A stretch of 64,000 nt of DNA from Chryseobacterium culicis (lineage in GTDB: Bacteria; Bacteroidota; Bacteroidia; Flavobacteriales; Weeksellaceae): contig NZ_PCPP01000001.1 of assembly GCF_002979755.1 (NCBI RefSeq), positions 1,892,665 to 1,956,664 of the forward strand, written 5' to 3'. The notes below the pieces were generated by a model. It was not told where the DNA came from and searched no databases. It saw only the letters and a list, made by a program, of their open reading frames with translations. Shown one piece after another: positions 51,743-61,226 of this stretch. Within the stretch, counting starts at the first letter, position 1. Every line of letters starts with the position of its first letter. The translations under genes and the position numbers were made by a program.

Positions 51743-52939
51743 TTAATCCGGTGCACCAACACTATCAAATCCTTCAGCATAGTTTATAACTTCTTTTAAA
51801 TTAGGTAAACCATAGTAATTATTTCTTTGCATTTCTTCTTTTAACTTAGACCATTTAATCTTACTTCTTGAATCATCTTCAAAATATGCTCCTAAAATAT
51901 TCCATCTAGGATCCCAGCCATCCTGATTCCTATGATTTTTTTTGAACAGGAAATCATAAGTGTTTGCCAGATAAGCTAGCATTTTAATTTTTTCACTTTC
52001 AGAATAATTACTGTATCCATTTGTTTCTAATAATTTTGAACTAAACTCCATTAATCCAAATAAATCTTTAGGATTTGAGCTCTTTTGATAAGTATCAGTC
52101 AAGCTCTGCAATATCCCATCTCGTATTTCTAATTCTTTATTACAATTTTTGGAGAATATAAGTTCACCTATTTTATGCTGATCTTTAGATTGAATATATT
52201 CATTAATAAGTATTTCATTAAATTTTGATTCTTTATCGTATCCAAAAAACTTGATAAGATTTTTAACGAAAACTTGATCATTCTGTACCAGCCATGTCGT
52301 GTATGATTTATTATTATTGAATAAATACATATTTCTAGCAACAATTGTTTTAATATTTTGCTTCCTTATATTTTTTAAATCAGCTATATCTTTCCAATAA
52401 TATATCTTGACATCTGTTATATGGTTATTATTCTCAGCATCTTTTTCATATTGCAATAATTCATGATCTTTAGTATAATCCAGTATTTCTGGGATGCTGT
52501 ATAAATCTGAAATGAAAAGTCCATTTTTAAAAACATACGTACTGTATGGGTTAACATCAATACTATTTGAATTTTTAAAAAGCTTAAAGTCTTTTGAACA
52601 TTTGTCTTCAAAATTAATATGCAAATACTTTGATTCCGATCTCGGATCAATTATTCTATTGAATACTTTATTGACCGTATTAGCAAAGTCTTCTTTACCT
52701 GGCTTTTTGTATCCATTATCTTCTAATTCTTTTGATATGATAGATTCTGTAGCTTCTAAATCTTTTAATGTAAATTGATAGGTTGGATAATCTGTTTCAC
52801 TTTTCTCTCCACTTACTCCGGCTGACAGCTGTGATTTAAGAACAGATAGAAAAGTGTTTTTTATACCCAATAATGTATTTTGTGAATAAAATTCACTCGA
52901 TATTAAGATAGCCAGAGAAATTATAACCTTCTTTATCAT
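51743..52939 (-). CDS. Exported candidate immunity protein (paralogue 2)
   Basis: 398 aa with an N-terminal signal peptide (ending EFYSQ) and no lipobox. It is recognisably a paralogue of the next gene upstream: RNMYLFNNNKSYTTWLVQND and NLIKFFGYDKES here correspond to RNLFLFNNDNSKFLWLLKND and NLVKVFGYTKNE there, and both end with a N-Y-Y-G-L-P-N-L-K-E-V / N-F-F-S-L-P-K-F-K-E-W block. No known domain. It is the last gene of the T6SS operon and is about 24% GC in sampled lines. Periplasmic location fits protection against a cell-wall effector; this is inference. Confidence 0.75.
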   Translation of the reverse strand: MIKKVIISLAILISSEFYSQNTLLGIKNTFLSVLKSQLSAGVSGEKSETDYPTYQFTLKDLEATESIISKELEDNGYKKPGKEDFANTVNKVFNRIIDPRSESKYLHINFEDKCSKDFKLFKNSNSIDVNPYSTYVFKNGLFISDLYSIPEILDYTKDHELLQYEKDAENNNHITDVKIYYWKDIADLKNIRKQNIKTIVARNMYLFNNNKSYTTWLVQNDQVFVKNLIKFFGYDKESKFNEILINEYIQSKDQHKIGELIFSKNCNKELEIRDGILQSLTDTYQKSSNPKDLFGLMEFSSKLLETNGYSNYSESEKIKMLAYLANTYDFLFKKNHRNQDGWDPRWNILGAYFEDDSRSKIKWSKLKEEMQRNNYYGLPNLKEVINYAEGFDSVGAPD

Positions 52940-52989
52940 TGTTGTGTTTTAAAATAAAAGCACAGTTAAATTTAACTGTGCTTTATATA

Positions 52990-54222
52990 TTATTTTTTAG
53001 GATGCTGTTTTCTCCATTCTGTATAGTCCATAGGTTGGTATCCTGAACCGCAGCTTCCTTCATATTCGCACTCGCCTACATAATAAGCATCATAATCTGC
53101 ATTATCCCACCACTCTTTAAATTTTGGAAGACTGAAAAAATTATTTTCTTTTATAACCTTGAAATCAGCATCATTCAAAAAATAACGAAGTCTAGCCATC
53201 ATCTTATTATCATCATTAAATTTTTTATCATAATTATACTGTTCAGCAAAATATGCCAAGTTAGCCATTAGTTTTAATTTTTCATTTTTTGTAAGATCAG
53301 TGGATTTATCACGTCCCAAAAATTCTAAATAGCTTTTGATATTATCAATAATAAATCTATTTTCAGATGGGTCATTAGGTATATGAATTTTTTGTAAAAG
53401 CTTGAAGGTATCTGCATGCAGTTTGAATTTTCCATTACACACTTTAACCCAAAAAAGCTTACCAAAATCCCGAGGATCCTTTTCATCAAACTTTGTTCTT
53501 TCAATAACCCATTTTAAGAGAGATTCATTTTTTGTGTACCCAAATACTTTTACAAGGTTCTCCATAAACTTTGTATCGTTTTTAAGCAGCCATAGAAACT
53601 TACTATTATCATTGTTGAAAAGAAACAAATTTCTATAAACAACCGTTTCTGGTATATCTATAATTACTTTATCATTTTTAAGTTCAGTAAATTGTTCAAC
53701 CTTTGGAAGTGATGTAATCGCCTTTATTTCATTTATAAAAAAAACATTATCATCATACATAAATTCCATGAGCTTTGCATTACTATCACAATCTGCAGAA
53801 CTCATATTTTTACAATCTTGTATTACATACGTTGAAAAATGTGGATGCCGAAATAATACAGCACAGTCATTATTATCGTTGAGATTAAATATTTCATTTA
53901 ATTTCAATTTATATTCCTCATTATTTAGTGGTTTGAAACCATTATCTTTTAATCCTTGTGCTAAAACAGGAATCATCAGATCAACATCTTTTTCGTTTAT
54001 AGTATAATCTTCTTCCTCTTCAAATTCACTATTTTCAGAAGAATTAGAAACTAAATGCTTTTTGTAATATTCTTTAATTGCATATTCATCTATAATCATT
54101 GTTTTATTCTTTATAGTATCTTTTTTACTAATATTTTCCAAATTATTACTCGTTGAATTTTTCTGGCAGCTATGCAGATTTATCACCCCAGTAACAAGTA
54201 TAAACAATATGTAATTTCTCAT
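52990..54222 (-). CDS. Lipoprotein candidate immunity protein (paralogue 1)
   Basis: 410 aa with a lipoprotein signal (INLHSC, Cys19), a low-complexity Asn/Ser/Lys linker and a helical domain related to the product of the downstream gene. The C-terminus has a Cys pair in GECEYEGSCGSG followed by MDYTEWRKQ. It starts 8 nt after the 1419-aa effector, the classic position of a cognate immunity gene, and membrane anchoring on the periplasmic side is where peptidoglycan-hydrolase immunity proteins act. GC is unusually low. Function is inferred from context only. Confidence 0.75.
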   Translation of the reverse strand: MRNYILFILVTGVINLHSCQKNSTSNNLENISKKDTIKNKTMIIDEYAIKEYYKKHLVSNSSENSEFEEEEDYTINEKDVDLMIPVLAQGLKDNGFKPLNNEEYKLKLNEIFNLNDNNDCAVLFRHPHFSTYVIQDCKNMSSADCDSNAKLMEFMYDDNVFFINEIKAITSLPKVEQFTELKNDKVIIDIPETVVYRNLFLFNNDNSKFLWLLKNDTKFMENLVKVFGYTKNESLLKWVIERTKFDEKDPRDFGKLFWVKVCNGKFKLHADTFKLLQKIHIPNDPSENRFIIDNIKSYLEFLGRDKSTDLTKNEKLKLMANLAYFAEQYNYDKKFNDDNKMMARLRYFLNDADFKVIKENNFFSLPKFKEWWDNADYDAYYVGECEYEGSCGSGYQPMDYTEWRKQHPKK

Positions 54223-54230
54223 AAATAATT

Positions 54231-57200
54231 TTATTTTTTTCCTTCTTTCTTTCTGTCTTCTTGTACTTTTTTTTCTTCCGTTGTTAATTCGTCTTCATTT
54301 TTGTAATATACATAATATCCTGGATTAATTCTATTCTCAAGACTTGAACTTGATTTTGATGACGCAATTTCAAAATGTATATGAGGGCCACAAGTACCAC
54401 CAGGAACTCCTGTTGTTCCAGCAATACCAACAACTACTCCTGCATCAACATCTTTTTCAATCTCTACTTTAATTTCACTTAAATGTGCATATTTAATATA
54501 AATATTACCTGTATCAACAAAACCTTCCCCTTGACTCTTTTCTCCTTCTCCTGAATATTTAAGACTGTAGTTTCTTTTTCTTTTTTTGAAAATCTGCAGT
54601 TGATCAGGCTTACTAATTTCTAAAATCACCATTTTCCCATATGCTCCAGCAGTTCCGGCAAAAACCACTTTTCCTGATAAACAAGCATATGCTTTTGTTG
54701 TACCATCATCAACGGCAAACAAATCTAATCCTTGATGAACACCAGAAGCTCTTGTCTGCGTACGAGTAAGTCCAAATGATGCATACTTTGGCCAATAACC
54801 TCCACTTTGCATGTACATTGTTATCTGAGGATTATCCACTGGTTCATGCCATCCCTCAGTTAAATCTATTACATCTCCTCCTTTACAAATGTTTTTATCA
54901 TATTTAAACCATGTTTTTAATAGACCTAAATATTTTTTCCTTTCCGTCCAGCCGTTAGGGTCTTTTTCTAGTTTATGTTTGGGAGAATAACCATTAAGAA
55001 CTTTTGATTGAAAATAAAAATATTTGCTTTCATCAACATTTTCCATAACAATTGCTATTTCATTAAGGGTCATACCCAATGCATCTTTAAAATATTCAGC
55101 TTTCCACCTAATTGCCTCTACATCTGAACTTGTTGAATATTTTACACTTTTTTTATTCACTGACCATAACCAACCTGCAGAGTCAACTGCATAAAATAAA
55201 TCAGATGCAATTAATTCTGGATTTTTGACAAATTTTTCTTCATCCCCTGAATATTTTCCGTATTCTTTATACGGGCCGGGAGTATTGTAAAGTTTTTCTT
55301 CCTTCTTTTTTGTCCCTGTCATTTGTATCAACCCTCTACCCTTATAAATACTTTTACTTGACGCATGCTCACTTGGATATTCTTCAGCCGTATTAAATTC
55401 ATCAGACTCATGAAATGCCTGTGCTAAAAAGGTAATTTTTTGAATACATTTATTGATACTATGTTGTCGAAATGCACTATTTAAAGCAATAGTAAATTTT
55501 TTAATACTTTTATCTTGTATCGTGCAATCTTTATGATTAAATATTGTTTCTGAACCTTTTATAGTTTTAATTATACTTCTAACCTCTTCTTCAGTAAAAT
55601 CACGATTACAATAACATGCTTTCTGTTTTTTCACCTCCGCCATTTCCACCACTACCGGCATCACATCATTCTCAATAGCTTCAGGAGTTTCTTTCTGAGA
55701 CACTTTAAGGCAGCCACTTTCATAAAAAATAAACTGTTTCCTAAGTTCCAGCATTTCTTCTTTCGTAAAGGGAGTTCCGTCTTTTTTGTAGGCTTTGATT
55801 CCCAGCTTTTCCATATCCTCTGTTCGAACCAGATCAGCAGGAAGTGTATTGTTGATGGTAAACTGGCTTTTTTCTATTTTCCAGACTTTCTTTTTGGGAT
55901 CAGCGGGATCCTGCACCTGACGGGAAACCTGTGCTATATAGTAATCAAAATTTTTCGGTGGATTTTTCCATTCTTCTTTTGCTGTGAAGGAAACTTCCAG
56001 CAAGCCGTCTTTTCCTGTTTTTTCTTCGTTGTAGCTTTGTTTGCTTTCGTGGGTATAAGTGATATGGTCTGTTTCGTTTAAACCTTCTTTAGGGATTTCC
56101 TTCAAAACGTCAATCTTCAGAGTTTCTTCAGTCATATTGACAGTGTGTACCCAAATCTTGTGGGTTTTACCATAGAAAGTCTGCATCCGCTGAATATCTT
56201 TACCATCTTCAGTAGAGAACATGATGGAAACAATTTTCTGTTCAGAAGTAATGACAAGTTCTTCATTTGAATCCAGAACCTCCAGATAAGTTGCTGTAGC
56301 ATCTACCACTACAGGACGTGTTCCCAGAATGGTAATATTACCCGGAAGCACAATATCAGCAGATGAACTCGCCTGAAGCTCTACCGTAAATACCAAACGG
56401 TAAGAAGGATTGGGATTTTCTGTTGTTTTGGGGATGGCTGCCAGCAATTTTTTCTTGTAATCATCATTCGTTGTGATAAGGAAAGACGCTTTGCCTTCAT
56501 TATTAAGGGTAACCGTTTTTTCCTCCAGCATATATTTATCTTTCTCTTTATAGAAATCATCGCCTTCTCCTTTTACCCAGACTTTTACTTTTAAGGCCTG
56601 ATTCTGAAGCCCATCCAGTTCAAGAAATCCATAGGTTTCTTCTCCAAATCCTGTTTCAGTGCGCTTCACTCCTGTTCCGTATGCCCAAAGTGCTCTTTTT
56701 ACCGTAGGTTCTGAAACTTTTACTTTCGCTTCTATTTTCTTTCCATCGGTATAATCACCTGTTAAATAAGCGGAAATCGTATATTCTCCAAGATCATTGA
56801 ATGTAATGGTTCCGTCTCCGTTATTGGTCACTTTATCCGGTACGTCTATTTTTATGGCTTCGTTTCCGGACAACGTAGTAATTCTTGCTGTTGCTGTATA
56901 TTTTATTTTTGTTCCTTTTGGAATATTGGCTGCCGGAAAAGTGAATTTATCTATTACATTTTGAATCACCTCAAAATTAAAACAGTCTGAACCTGAGAAT
57001 CCGGGTTGCTTTCCGGCTCCTATCGGATTAGCATAAGCCTCAAGCACATATTTTCCGAAATACTGATTACTGGCCAATTTTGCATCATTGTACAGAAGTT
57101 CAGCTACCTTTTTATTGATTGTACCTGTTCTGAAGGAAGGCGAACTTTCAAATAAGGCAACTCTTCCCACTCCTTCTTTTTTAAGATACCAATATACAGA

Positions 57201-58490
57201 TGTCCCGGAAGGCATATAATTAACATTGAACCTGGAAGCCTGTACTTTAATCGTATCACTAAACCTCACCAAACCAGGTTCTCCTTTGACTCCCATTACA
57301 CCCAGGCTATTCTCGATTTTCACTTCTATAGACTGAGGTTTTGGATCTGTAGGATCTGTAAATGCCTCTATGGTATATTTACCTGCATTTTTAAAGGTAA
57401 GAATAACACGATCACCAACTCCTGTAACGGAAACAAGGTGTGAAGAGGAAGCTCCGGATGAACTGTTATACAGCACTGCTGTTCCCTGTTTCACAGTCCA
57501 TTGAACCGTATTTACAGGCATAAAGAATCCCTTATTAAGTATTTTCGCCTGATCGGTGGTACTGTTAAGTTTACGTTCAATAGATAAGGGTAAAGGAATA
57601 TTAATCAGCGTTGAAGATCCGGGATTGACAATTTTCTTAACAAAATCCTGTATTACTTCTACATTGATAGAGCATTTGGCATCACCTGCTTTTTTACCAT
57701 AGGCTTCCAGTCTGTATTTTCCTTCTGCAAGTCCATCAAATATTTTTCTCATGGATTGGCTGAAATTGCTTCCTAATCCGATAAATGTTTTTACTTTATC
57801 TTTGGTTCCTTCTCCTTTGAAAAGAGCCCAGATAATCTTTTTCTCATCTCCTTTAAACTGAGCTTTTAAATCCAGATTATCACCACCGAAAGGGTTTGTG
57901 ATAGGAAACAAAGGACCATTCATTCCTTTGATATAGTAATAATTTCCGGTAGGCTTATCCGCTGGCACAGGTCTTATCATCGAAATTGATGTCACTGCTA
58001 TACTTGCTTCAGAAGTGGACGATGAAGGCCATTGTGGGGAAGTATTGGCTACAGAAAATTCATCAGCTTCCTTTACATCTATTTGGGAAACATTATTAGC
58101 CTGTCCTGTAGTAGCGAAAGCAACAGTTCCCGGAACGCCATATCCCGGACAATTTCCTGTAGAATTCAACAACAGTATTTTCATACTCTTGTTGAATTCT
58201 ACGTTTTCATAATAGCCTTTATATTTTATGTTGCATTTACCTTTACATGGATAGGTTTTCCCGTCTGAGCCTTTACAGTTTCCAAACCCGTTGCCTCCTC
58301 CGAAGCTGTCGGCTTTGTCATCAAGATAGGTGGCAACAGGCTTGTTCTGTGCAAAATATTTGTTTTTGCCCAGCTTTTTTTTCTGGCTTTTCACTTCCAT
58401 CGGAACGGCGGTTCCATTGGAGTTGTTGGTTACAGAACTGCTGCAGTACGCAGTAGCTCCTTCTATAATGATGTATCCTTTATCCGCCAT
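54231..58490 (-). CDS. T6SS effector: PAAR-like head, Ig-like middle, GH19-type and M23 peptidoglycan hydrolases
   Basis: 1419 aa. Residues 1-140 form a DUF4280 PAAR-like domain (MADKGYIIIEGATAYCSSS, Cys-rich, NCPGYGVPGTVAFATTG), which can cap a VgrG spike. About 160-930 is a series of immunoglobulin-like beta domains. About 965-1190 is a GH19/lysozyme-like glycosidase: ITFLAQAFHESDEF with Glu1028, and YKGRGLIQMTG at 1049-1059. About 1225-1390 is an M23 (LytM) metallopeptidase: HQGLDLF with His1252 and Asp1256, and PHIHFEI with His1370 and His1372. Both hydrolases keep their key residues, so it should cut glycan and peptide of peptidoglycan. There is no signal peptide, as expected for T6SS delivery. 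The coding DNA is AT-richer from about 55,620 downward. Confidence 0.9.
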   Translation of the reverse strand: MADKGYIIIEGATAYCSSSVTNNSNGTAVPMEVKSQKKKLGKNKYFAQNKPVATYLDDKADSFGGGNGFGNCKGSDGKTYPCKGKCNIKYKGYYENVEFNKSMKILLLNSTGNCPGYGVPGTVAFATTGQANNVSQIDVKEADEFSVANTSPQWPSSSTSEASIAVTSISMIRPVPADKPTGNYYYIKGMNGPLFPITNPFGGDNLDLKAQFKGDEKKIIWALFKGEGTKDKVKTFIGLGSNFSQSMRKIFDGLAEGKYRLEAYGKKAGDAKCSINVEVIQDFVKKIVNPGSSTLINIPLPLSIERKLNSTTDQAKILNKGFFMPVNTVQWTVKQGTAVLYNSSSGASSSHLVSVTGVGDRVILTFKNAGKYTIEAFTDPTDPKPQSIEVKIENSLGVMGVKGEPGLVRFSDTIKVQASRFNVNYMPSGTSVYWYLKKEGVGRVALFESSPSFRTGTINKKVAELLYNDAKLASNQYFGKYVLEAYANPIGAGKQPGFSGSDCFNFEVIQNVIDKFTFPAANIPKGTKIKYTATARITTLSGNEAIKIDVPDKVTNNGDGTITFNDLGEYTISAYLTGDYTDGKKIEAKVKVSEPTVKRALWAYGTGVKRTETGFGEETYGFLELDGLQNQALKVKVWVKGEGDDFYKEKDKYMLEEKTVTLNNEGKASFLITTNDDYKKKLLAAIPKTTENPNPSYRLVFTVELQASSSADIVLPGNITILGTRPVVVDATATYLEVLDSNEELVITSEQKIVSIMFSTEDGKDIQRMQTFYGKTHKIWVHTVNMTEETLKIDVLKEIPKEGLNETDHITYTHESKQSYNEEKTGKDGLLEVSFTAKEEWKNPPKNFDYYIAQVSRQVQDPADPKKKVWKIEKSQFTINNTLPADLVRTEDMEKLGIKAYKKDGTPFTKEEMLELRKQFIFYESGCLKVSQKETPEAIENDVMPVVVEMAEVKKQKACYCNRDFTEEEVRSIIKTIKGSETIFNHKDCTIQDKSIKKFTIALNSAFRQHSINKCIQKITFLAQAFHESDEFNTAEEYPSEHASSKSIYKGRGLIQMTGTKKKEEKLYNTPGPYKEYGKYSGDEEKFVKNPELIASDLFYAVDSAGWLWSVNKKSVKYSTSSDVEAIRWKAEYFKDALGMTLNEIAIVMENVDESKYFYFQSKVLNGYSPKHKLEKDPNGWTERKKYLGLLKTWFKYDKNICKGGDVIDLTEGWHEPVDNPQITMYMQSGGYWPKYASFGLTRTQTRASGVHQGLDLFAVDDGTTKAYACLSGKVVFAGTAGAYGKMVILEISKPDQLQIFKKRKRNYSLKYSGEGEKSQGEGFVDTGNIYIKYAHLSEIKVEIEKDVDAGVVVGIAGTTGVPGGTCGPHIHFEIASSKSSSSLENRINPGYYVYYKNEDELTTEEKKVQEDRKKEGKK

Positions 58491-58508
58491 GTCATTTGTT
58501 CATAAAGT

Positions 58509-59303
58509 TTAAGTCATTGTGATCGTTTCCCGGTATACTGTTTTTTGTCCGTCTGACAATATAAAGTCAGCTTTCTTTTTGGAATACTGTTTTTTACGGG
58601 AGTTGTATTCCATTTCTATATTTAATTTTACCTGGTACTGTCCCGGCTGATACAGGTATTTTTTTTCCAATTCTTCTTTTATGATAGCAGGAACTTTAAT
58701 TTCGGAAATAAAAAAAGATTCAAATCCGTACTCTCTCTGTTGGGCACTGATCATTCCGTGACATTCTATATCTCCGATTCCTTTGATATTCCATACAACA
58801 GATTCGTCACTTTTTCCTCCGTTATCTACATAATAAGGAGCAAACAAAAGAAGATTCCAGAAGGGTTCTTTCAGTTTATTTTTATAAAAGCCCGCTTCAT
58901 CTTCAAGAGCTGACAAATATTGGTTTCTGAAAACATCTACATTCTGATACTTTTCCTGAAGCCCCGCTGTTTTGAGTTTCCAGTTTTCTATATTTTTCTG
59001 ATGATCTACAGCTCCCAGAAAGCTTCCTTTTTCATCCACTTTTATTTCCAGCGGATAAGAACTCTGTTCCAGGATATGCAGGATTTCCATAAATTTATTT
59101 TCGGAGGGAAAAGAGGAATCTTCTACTTTTTCAATCAACCAGTTTTTGGTATGATCTTCATTTATCCTTTCCTGAACAGTAATTTTAAAGGATGAATAAA
59201 ATCCTTTTTCTTCCCCGAACTGTATTTCAAGAGCATTTTCCACCTGATAATCATGGATTCCCGATGTATATTTCTGAAATGGTTTTACTCTTGTTTCTAC
59301 CAT
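58509..59303 (-). CDS. Unknown 264-aa protein, probable effector adaptor
   Basis: 264 aa, no signal peptide, no membrane helix. Beta-rich ends (IHDYQVENALEIQFGEEKGF, QYQVKLNIEMEYNSRKKQYS) with a helical middle (NWKLKTAGLQEKYQNVDVFR). I do not recognise the family. It is encoded 18 nt before the DUF4280 effector and after the VgrG/DUF3289 genes. A loading chaperone for the effector, in the manner of DUF4123/DUF1795 proteins in Proteobacteria, is the simplest reading; that is inference from position. Confidence 0.65.
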   Translation of the reverse strand: MVETRVKPFQKYTSGIHDYQVENALEIQFGEEKGFYSSFKITVQERINEDHTKNWLIEKVEDSSFPSENKFMEILHILEQSSYPLEIKVDEKGSFLGAVDHQKNIENWKLKTAGLQEKYQNVDVFRNQYLSALEDEAGFYKNKLKEPFWNLLLFAPYYVDNGGKSDESVVWNIKGIGDIECHGMISAQQREYGFESFFISEIKVPAIIKEELEKKYLYQPGQYQVKLNIEMEYNSRKKQYSKKKADFILSDGQKTVYRETITMT

Positions 59304-59335
59304 ACGCTGTGATTATTTATAAAAACAAGACGGTA

Positions 59336-59818
59336 TTATTTACCACAGTTTTTGTTTGCTACAGTCTCTTCCGGCAGGTTGTAGAGATAAATTTTTTCTA
59401 CGGTCCCTTTTTCACATTTACTTACCAGATAATTGGCTATATAATCCTGCTGATAGTGTGATATTTCTTCACCTAACAGCTCGCCGGCACTTTCTTTATT
59501 CGTAATAAAATATGAAGTATTGTCCGTTTTTCTATAAAAAACAAAGTTCAGTGAGGCCGTTTCAGGTTTCGCAAGTAACCTATTGTTTTTCAATTTGTTT
59601 TCTACATATTTTGTAATTTCTTTTTTCAAAATATTTTCAGTAGGTTCAGGATGATCTATAAGAATATAGTATGAAATTTTCACTGCGTTCTTATCATAAG
59701 CATTGGTGAAAGTCATATGATCAAGTGGAATAAAGTCATTCTTTTTCTTATCACAGCTCATCGCTATTAAAAGAAAACATACAATAGTGATAATTTTTAT
59801 AGATGGTAAATACTTCAT
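59336..59818 (-). CDS. Small lipoprotein, candidate immunity for DUF3289 protein
   Basis: 160 aa with lipobox IAMSC (Cys22). The soluble part has a helix-strand layout (HPEPTENILKKEITKYVENK, SLNFVFYRKTDNTSYFITNK) without a known family. It directly follows the DUF3289 gene (48 nt), so it could be that protein's immunity factor, or a structural lipoprotein. Not related in sequence to the two paralogues further down. Confidence 0.65.
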   Translation of the reverse strand: MKYLPSIKIITIVCFLLIAMSCDKKKNDFIPLDHMTFTNAYDKNAVKISYYILIDHPEPTENILKKEITKYVENKLKNNRLLAKPETASLNFVFYRKTDNTSYFITNKESAGELLGEEISHYQQDYIANYLVSKCEKGTVEKIYLYNLPEETVANKNCGK

Positions 59819-59866
59819 TTTTTATAATTATAATAAGGCTCATTAAAATGTAATGGCTATTCTTTG

Positions 59867-61225
59867 TTAATATTCTCCCGGTCTTCTTCTTCCCATATTT
59901 CGAAGATGATCCTGTCTTTCTTTTTCTGCTCTTCTTTTACTTTGGCGTTCTGCTTTGCCGATGGTGATACTTTCTTTAAATGTTTTTTCAAACTCAACTT
60001 TAGTGATAAAAGGTTTATACCCTCTGATATGCTGCAAAATAAACCAATATCTGAAACCAAGCAGATAGTAGTATTTCTTTTCAATATCCGGCATATCCAA
60101 TCCAAAATGATCATATAAAACTACTTTATAAGTTGCATCATAAGTACCGTTAGCTGATTTATTGAATTTTGTCAGCTTCACTTCATATGCCCAGGTATCA
60201 TTCATACAAATGGTAAGCCCTCCCATAAAAGTATCTTTCATCGTTGAAAACTGGGGATGTCCCCATCCTCTTCTTCCGAACTTTCCTACCTCATCATCTG
60301 TAAAGTGTATTTCATCATCTTCAATGGATGCAATGCTTCCATAGTTTTTCTTAATTCTGTCGGCAATTTCATCTTCCATACTTAGGCAGAATCGTTGATT
60401 TGAAGGATGGTTCAGCACATGTTTTGTGAGGATAGAATTGGTATATTCACCTCCTTCACTCCGTTTAAATTTTTCAATCATATCAAAGGCAACCGTTTCC
60501 AGTTCTCCGACTGAAAAAAGTGTTCCCACCATACGCTTGAAACCTGCCCATAATTCTTCGTCTGTTTTATCTCTGATCTCTGATTTGATCCAAATTCCTT
60601 TGCTTTCCACATCCTGCAAGGTGTACCGTGAAGGATACTGATTGGAAACTCCCAGACCATAGCACAGATCATCCGCCATGTTAACCCCCTTCCTATCTTT
60701 TCCTTTTATTTTAAATCGGTCAATATAAAGAGGTAATGGATTGGCTATTTTGACTTCAACGCTGACCTTGTCTATCGGAGTTTTAAAATAGGCATATACA
60801 CGCATATCATAACAGGGAAGTTTCACCTGAATGGTCTCCGTATTTCCGGTGATTGAAGAGTAATCGAAAAAAAAGGGTATAGAAATTCCATTTATTTTTT
60901 CCTGCCATTGAAGTTTTTTATACTCGCTCTTCGTTGCAGATCTGTTAAAAGTCGCTTTGAACCAGTATTTTTCACCTTCCTTGGGTTTTGCTATTTTCCC
61001 TCCATTATCATCTAAAGGGCCTTCTACCTTTGTTACTAATAATGTATTGTCTTTTTTCGCCTGATACTCATCGAATTTCTTGCCTCCTTTTTTCCCGTAA
61101 AAGGTGTTTTCCTGAGGAGATTTAAAATCCAAAGTCCCCTTGGAAGCATCTTTCATAATATGTTCTGCTTCCTTGTAAGATCTCCCAAAGACATTCCGTA
61201 CAATATTTCCGCCTTCACCTGCCAT
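59867..61225 (-). CDS. DUF3289-domain T6SS-associated protein (putative effector)
   Basis: 452 aa, no signal peptide. Residues about 60-190 form a beta sandwich (GEKYWFKATFNRSATKSEYK, SVEVKIANPLPLYIDRFKIK). Residues about 210-430 match the DUF3289 pattern: FGRRGWGHPQFSTMKDTF, LYDHFGLDMPD and YWFILQHIRGYKPF. The C-terminus is a basic RRAEKERQ tail. DUF3289 proteins occur beside VgrG/Hcp in many Gram-negatives and are suspected toxins. The gene begins 1 nt after the vgrG stop, so it is coupled to the spike gene. The activity is unknown. Confidence 0.75.
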   Translation of the reverse strand: MAGEGGNIVRNVFGRSYKEAEHIMKDASKGTLDFKSPQENTFYGKKGGKKFDEYQAKKDNTLLVTKVEGPLDDNGGKIAKPKEGEKYWFKATFNRSATKSEYKKLQWQEKINGISIPFFFDYSSITGNTETIQVKLPCYDMRVYAYFKTPIDKVSVEVKIANPLPLYIDRFKIKGKDRKGVNMADDLCYGLGVSNQYPSRYTLQDVESKGIWIKSEIRDKTDEELWAGFKRMVGTLFSVGELETVAFDMIEKFKRSEGGEYTNSILTKHVLNHPSNQRFCLSMEDEIADRIKKNYGSIASIEDDEIHFTDDEVGKFGRRGWGHPQFSTMKDTFMGGLTICMNDTWAYEVKLTKFNKSANGTYDATYKVVLYDHFGLDMPDIEKKYYYLLGFRYWFILQHIRGYKPFITKVEFEKTFKESITIGKAERQSKRRAEKERQDHLRNMGRRRPGEY

Positions 61226-61226
61226 A

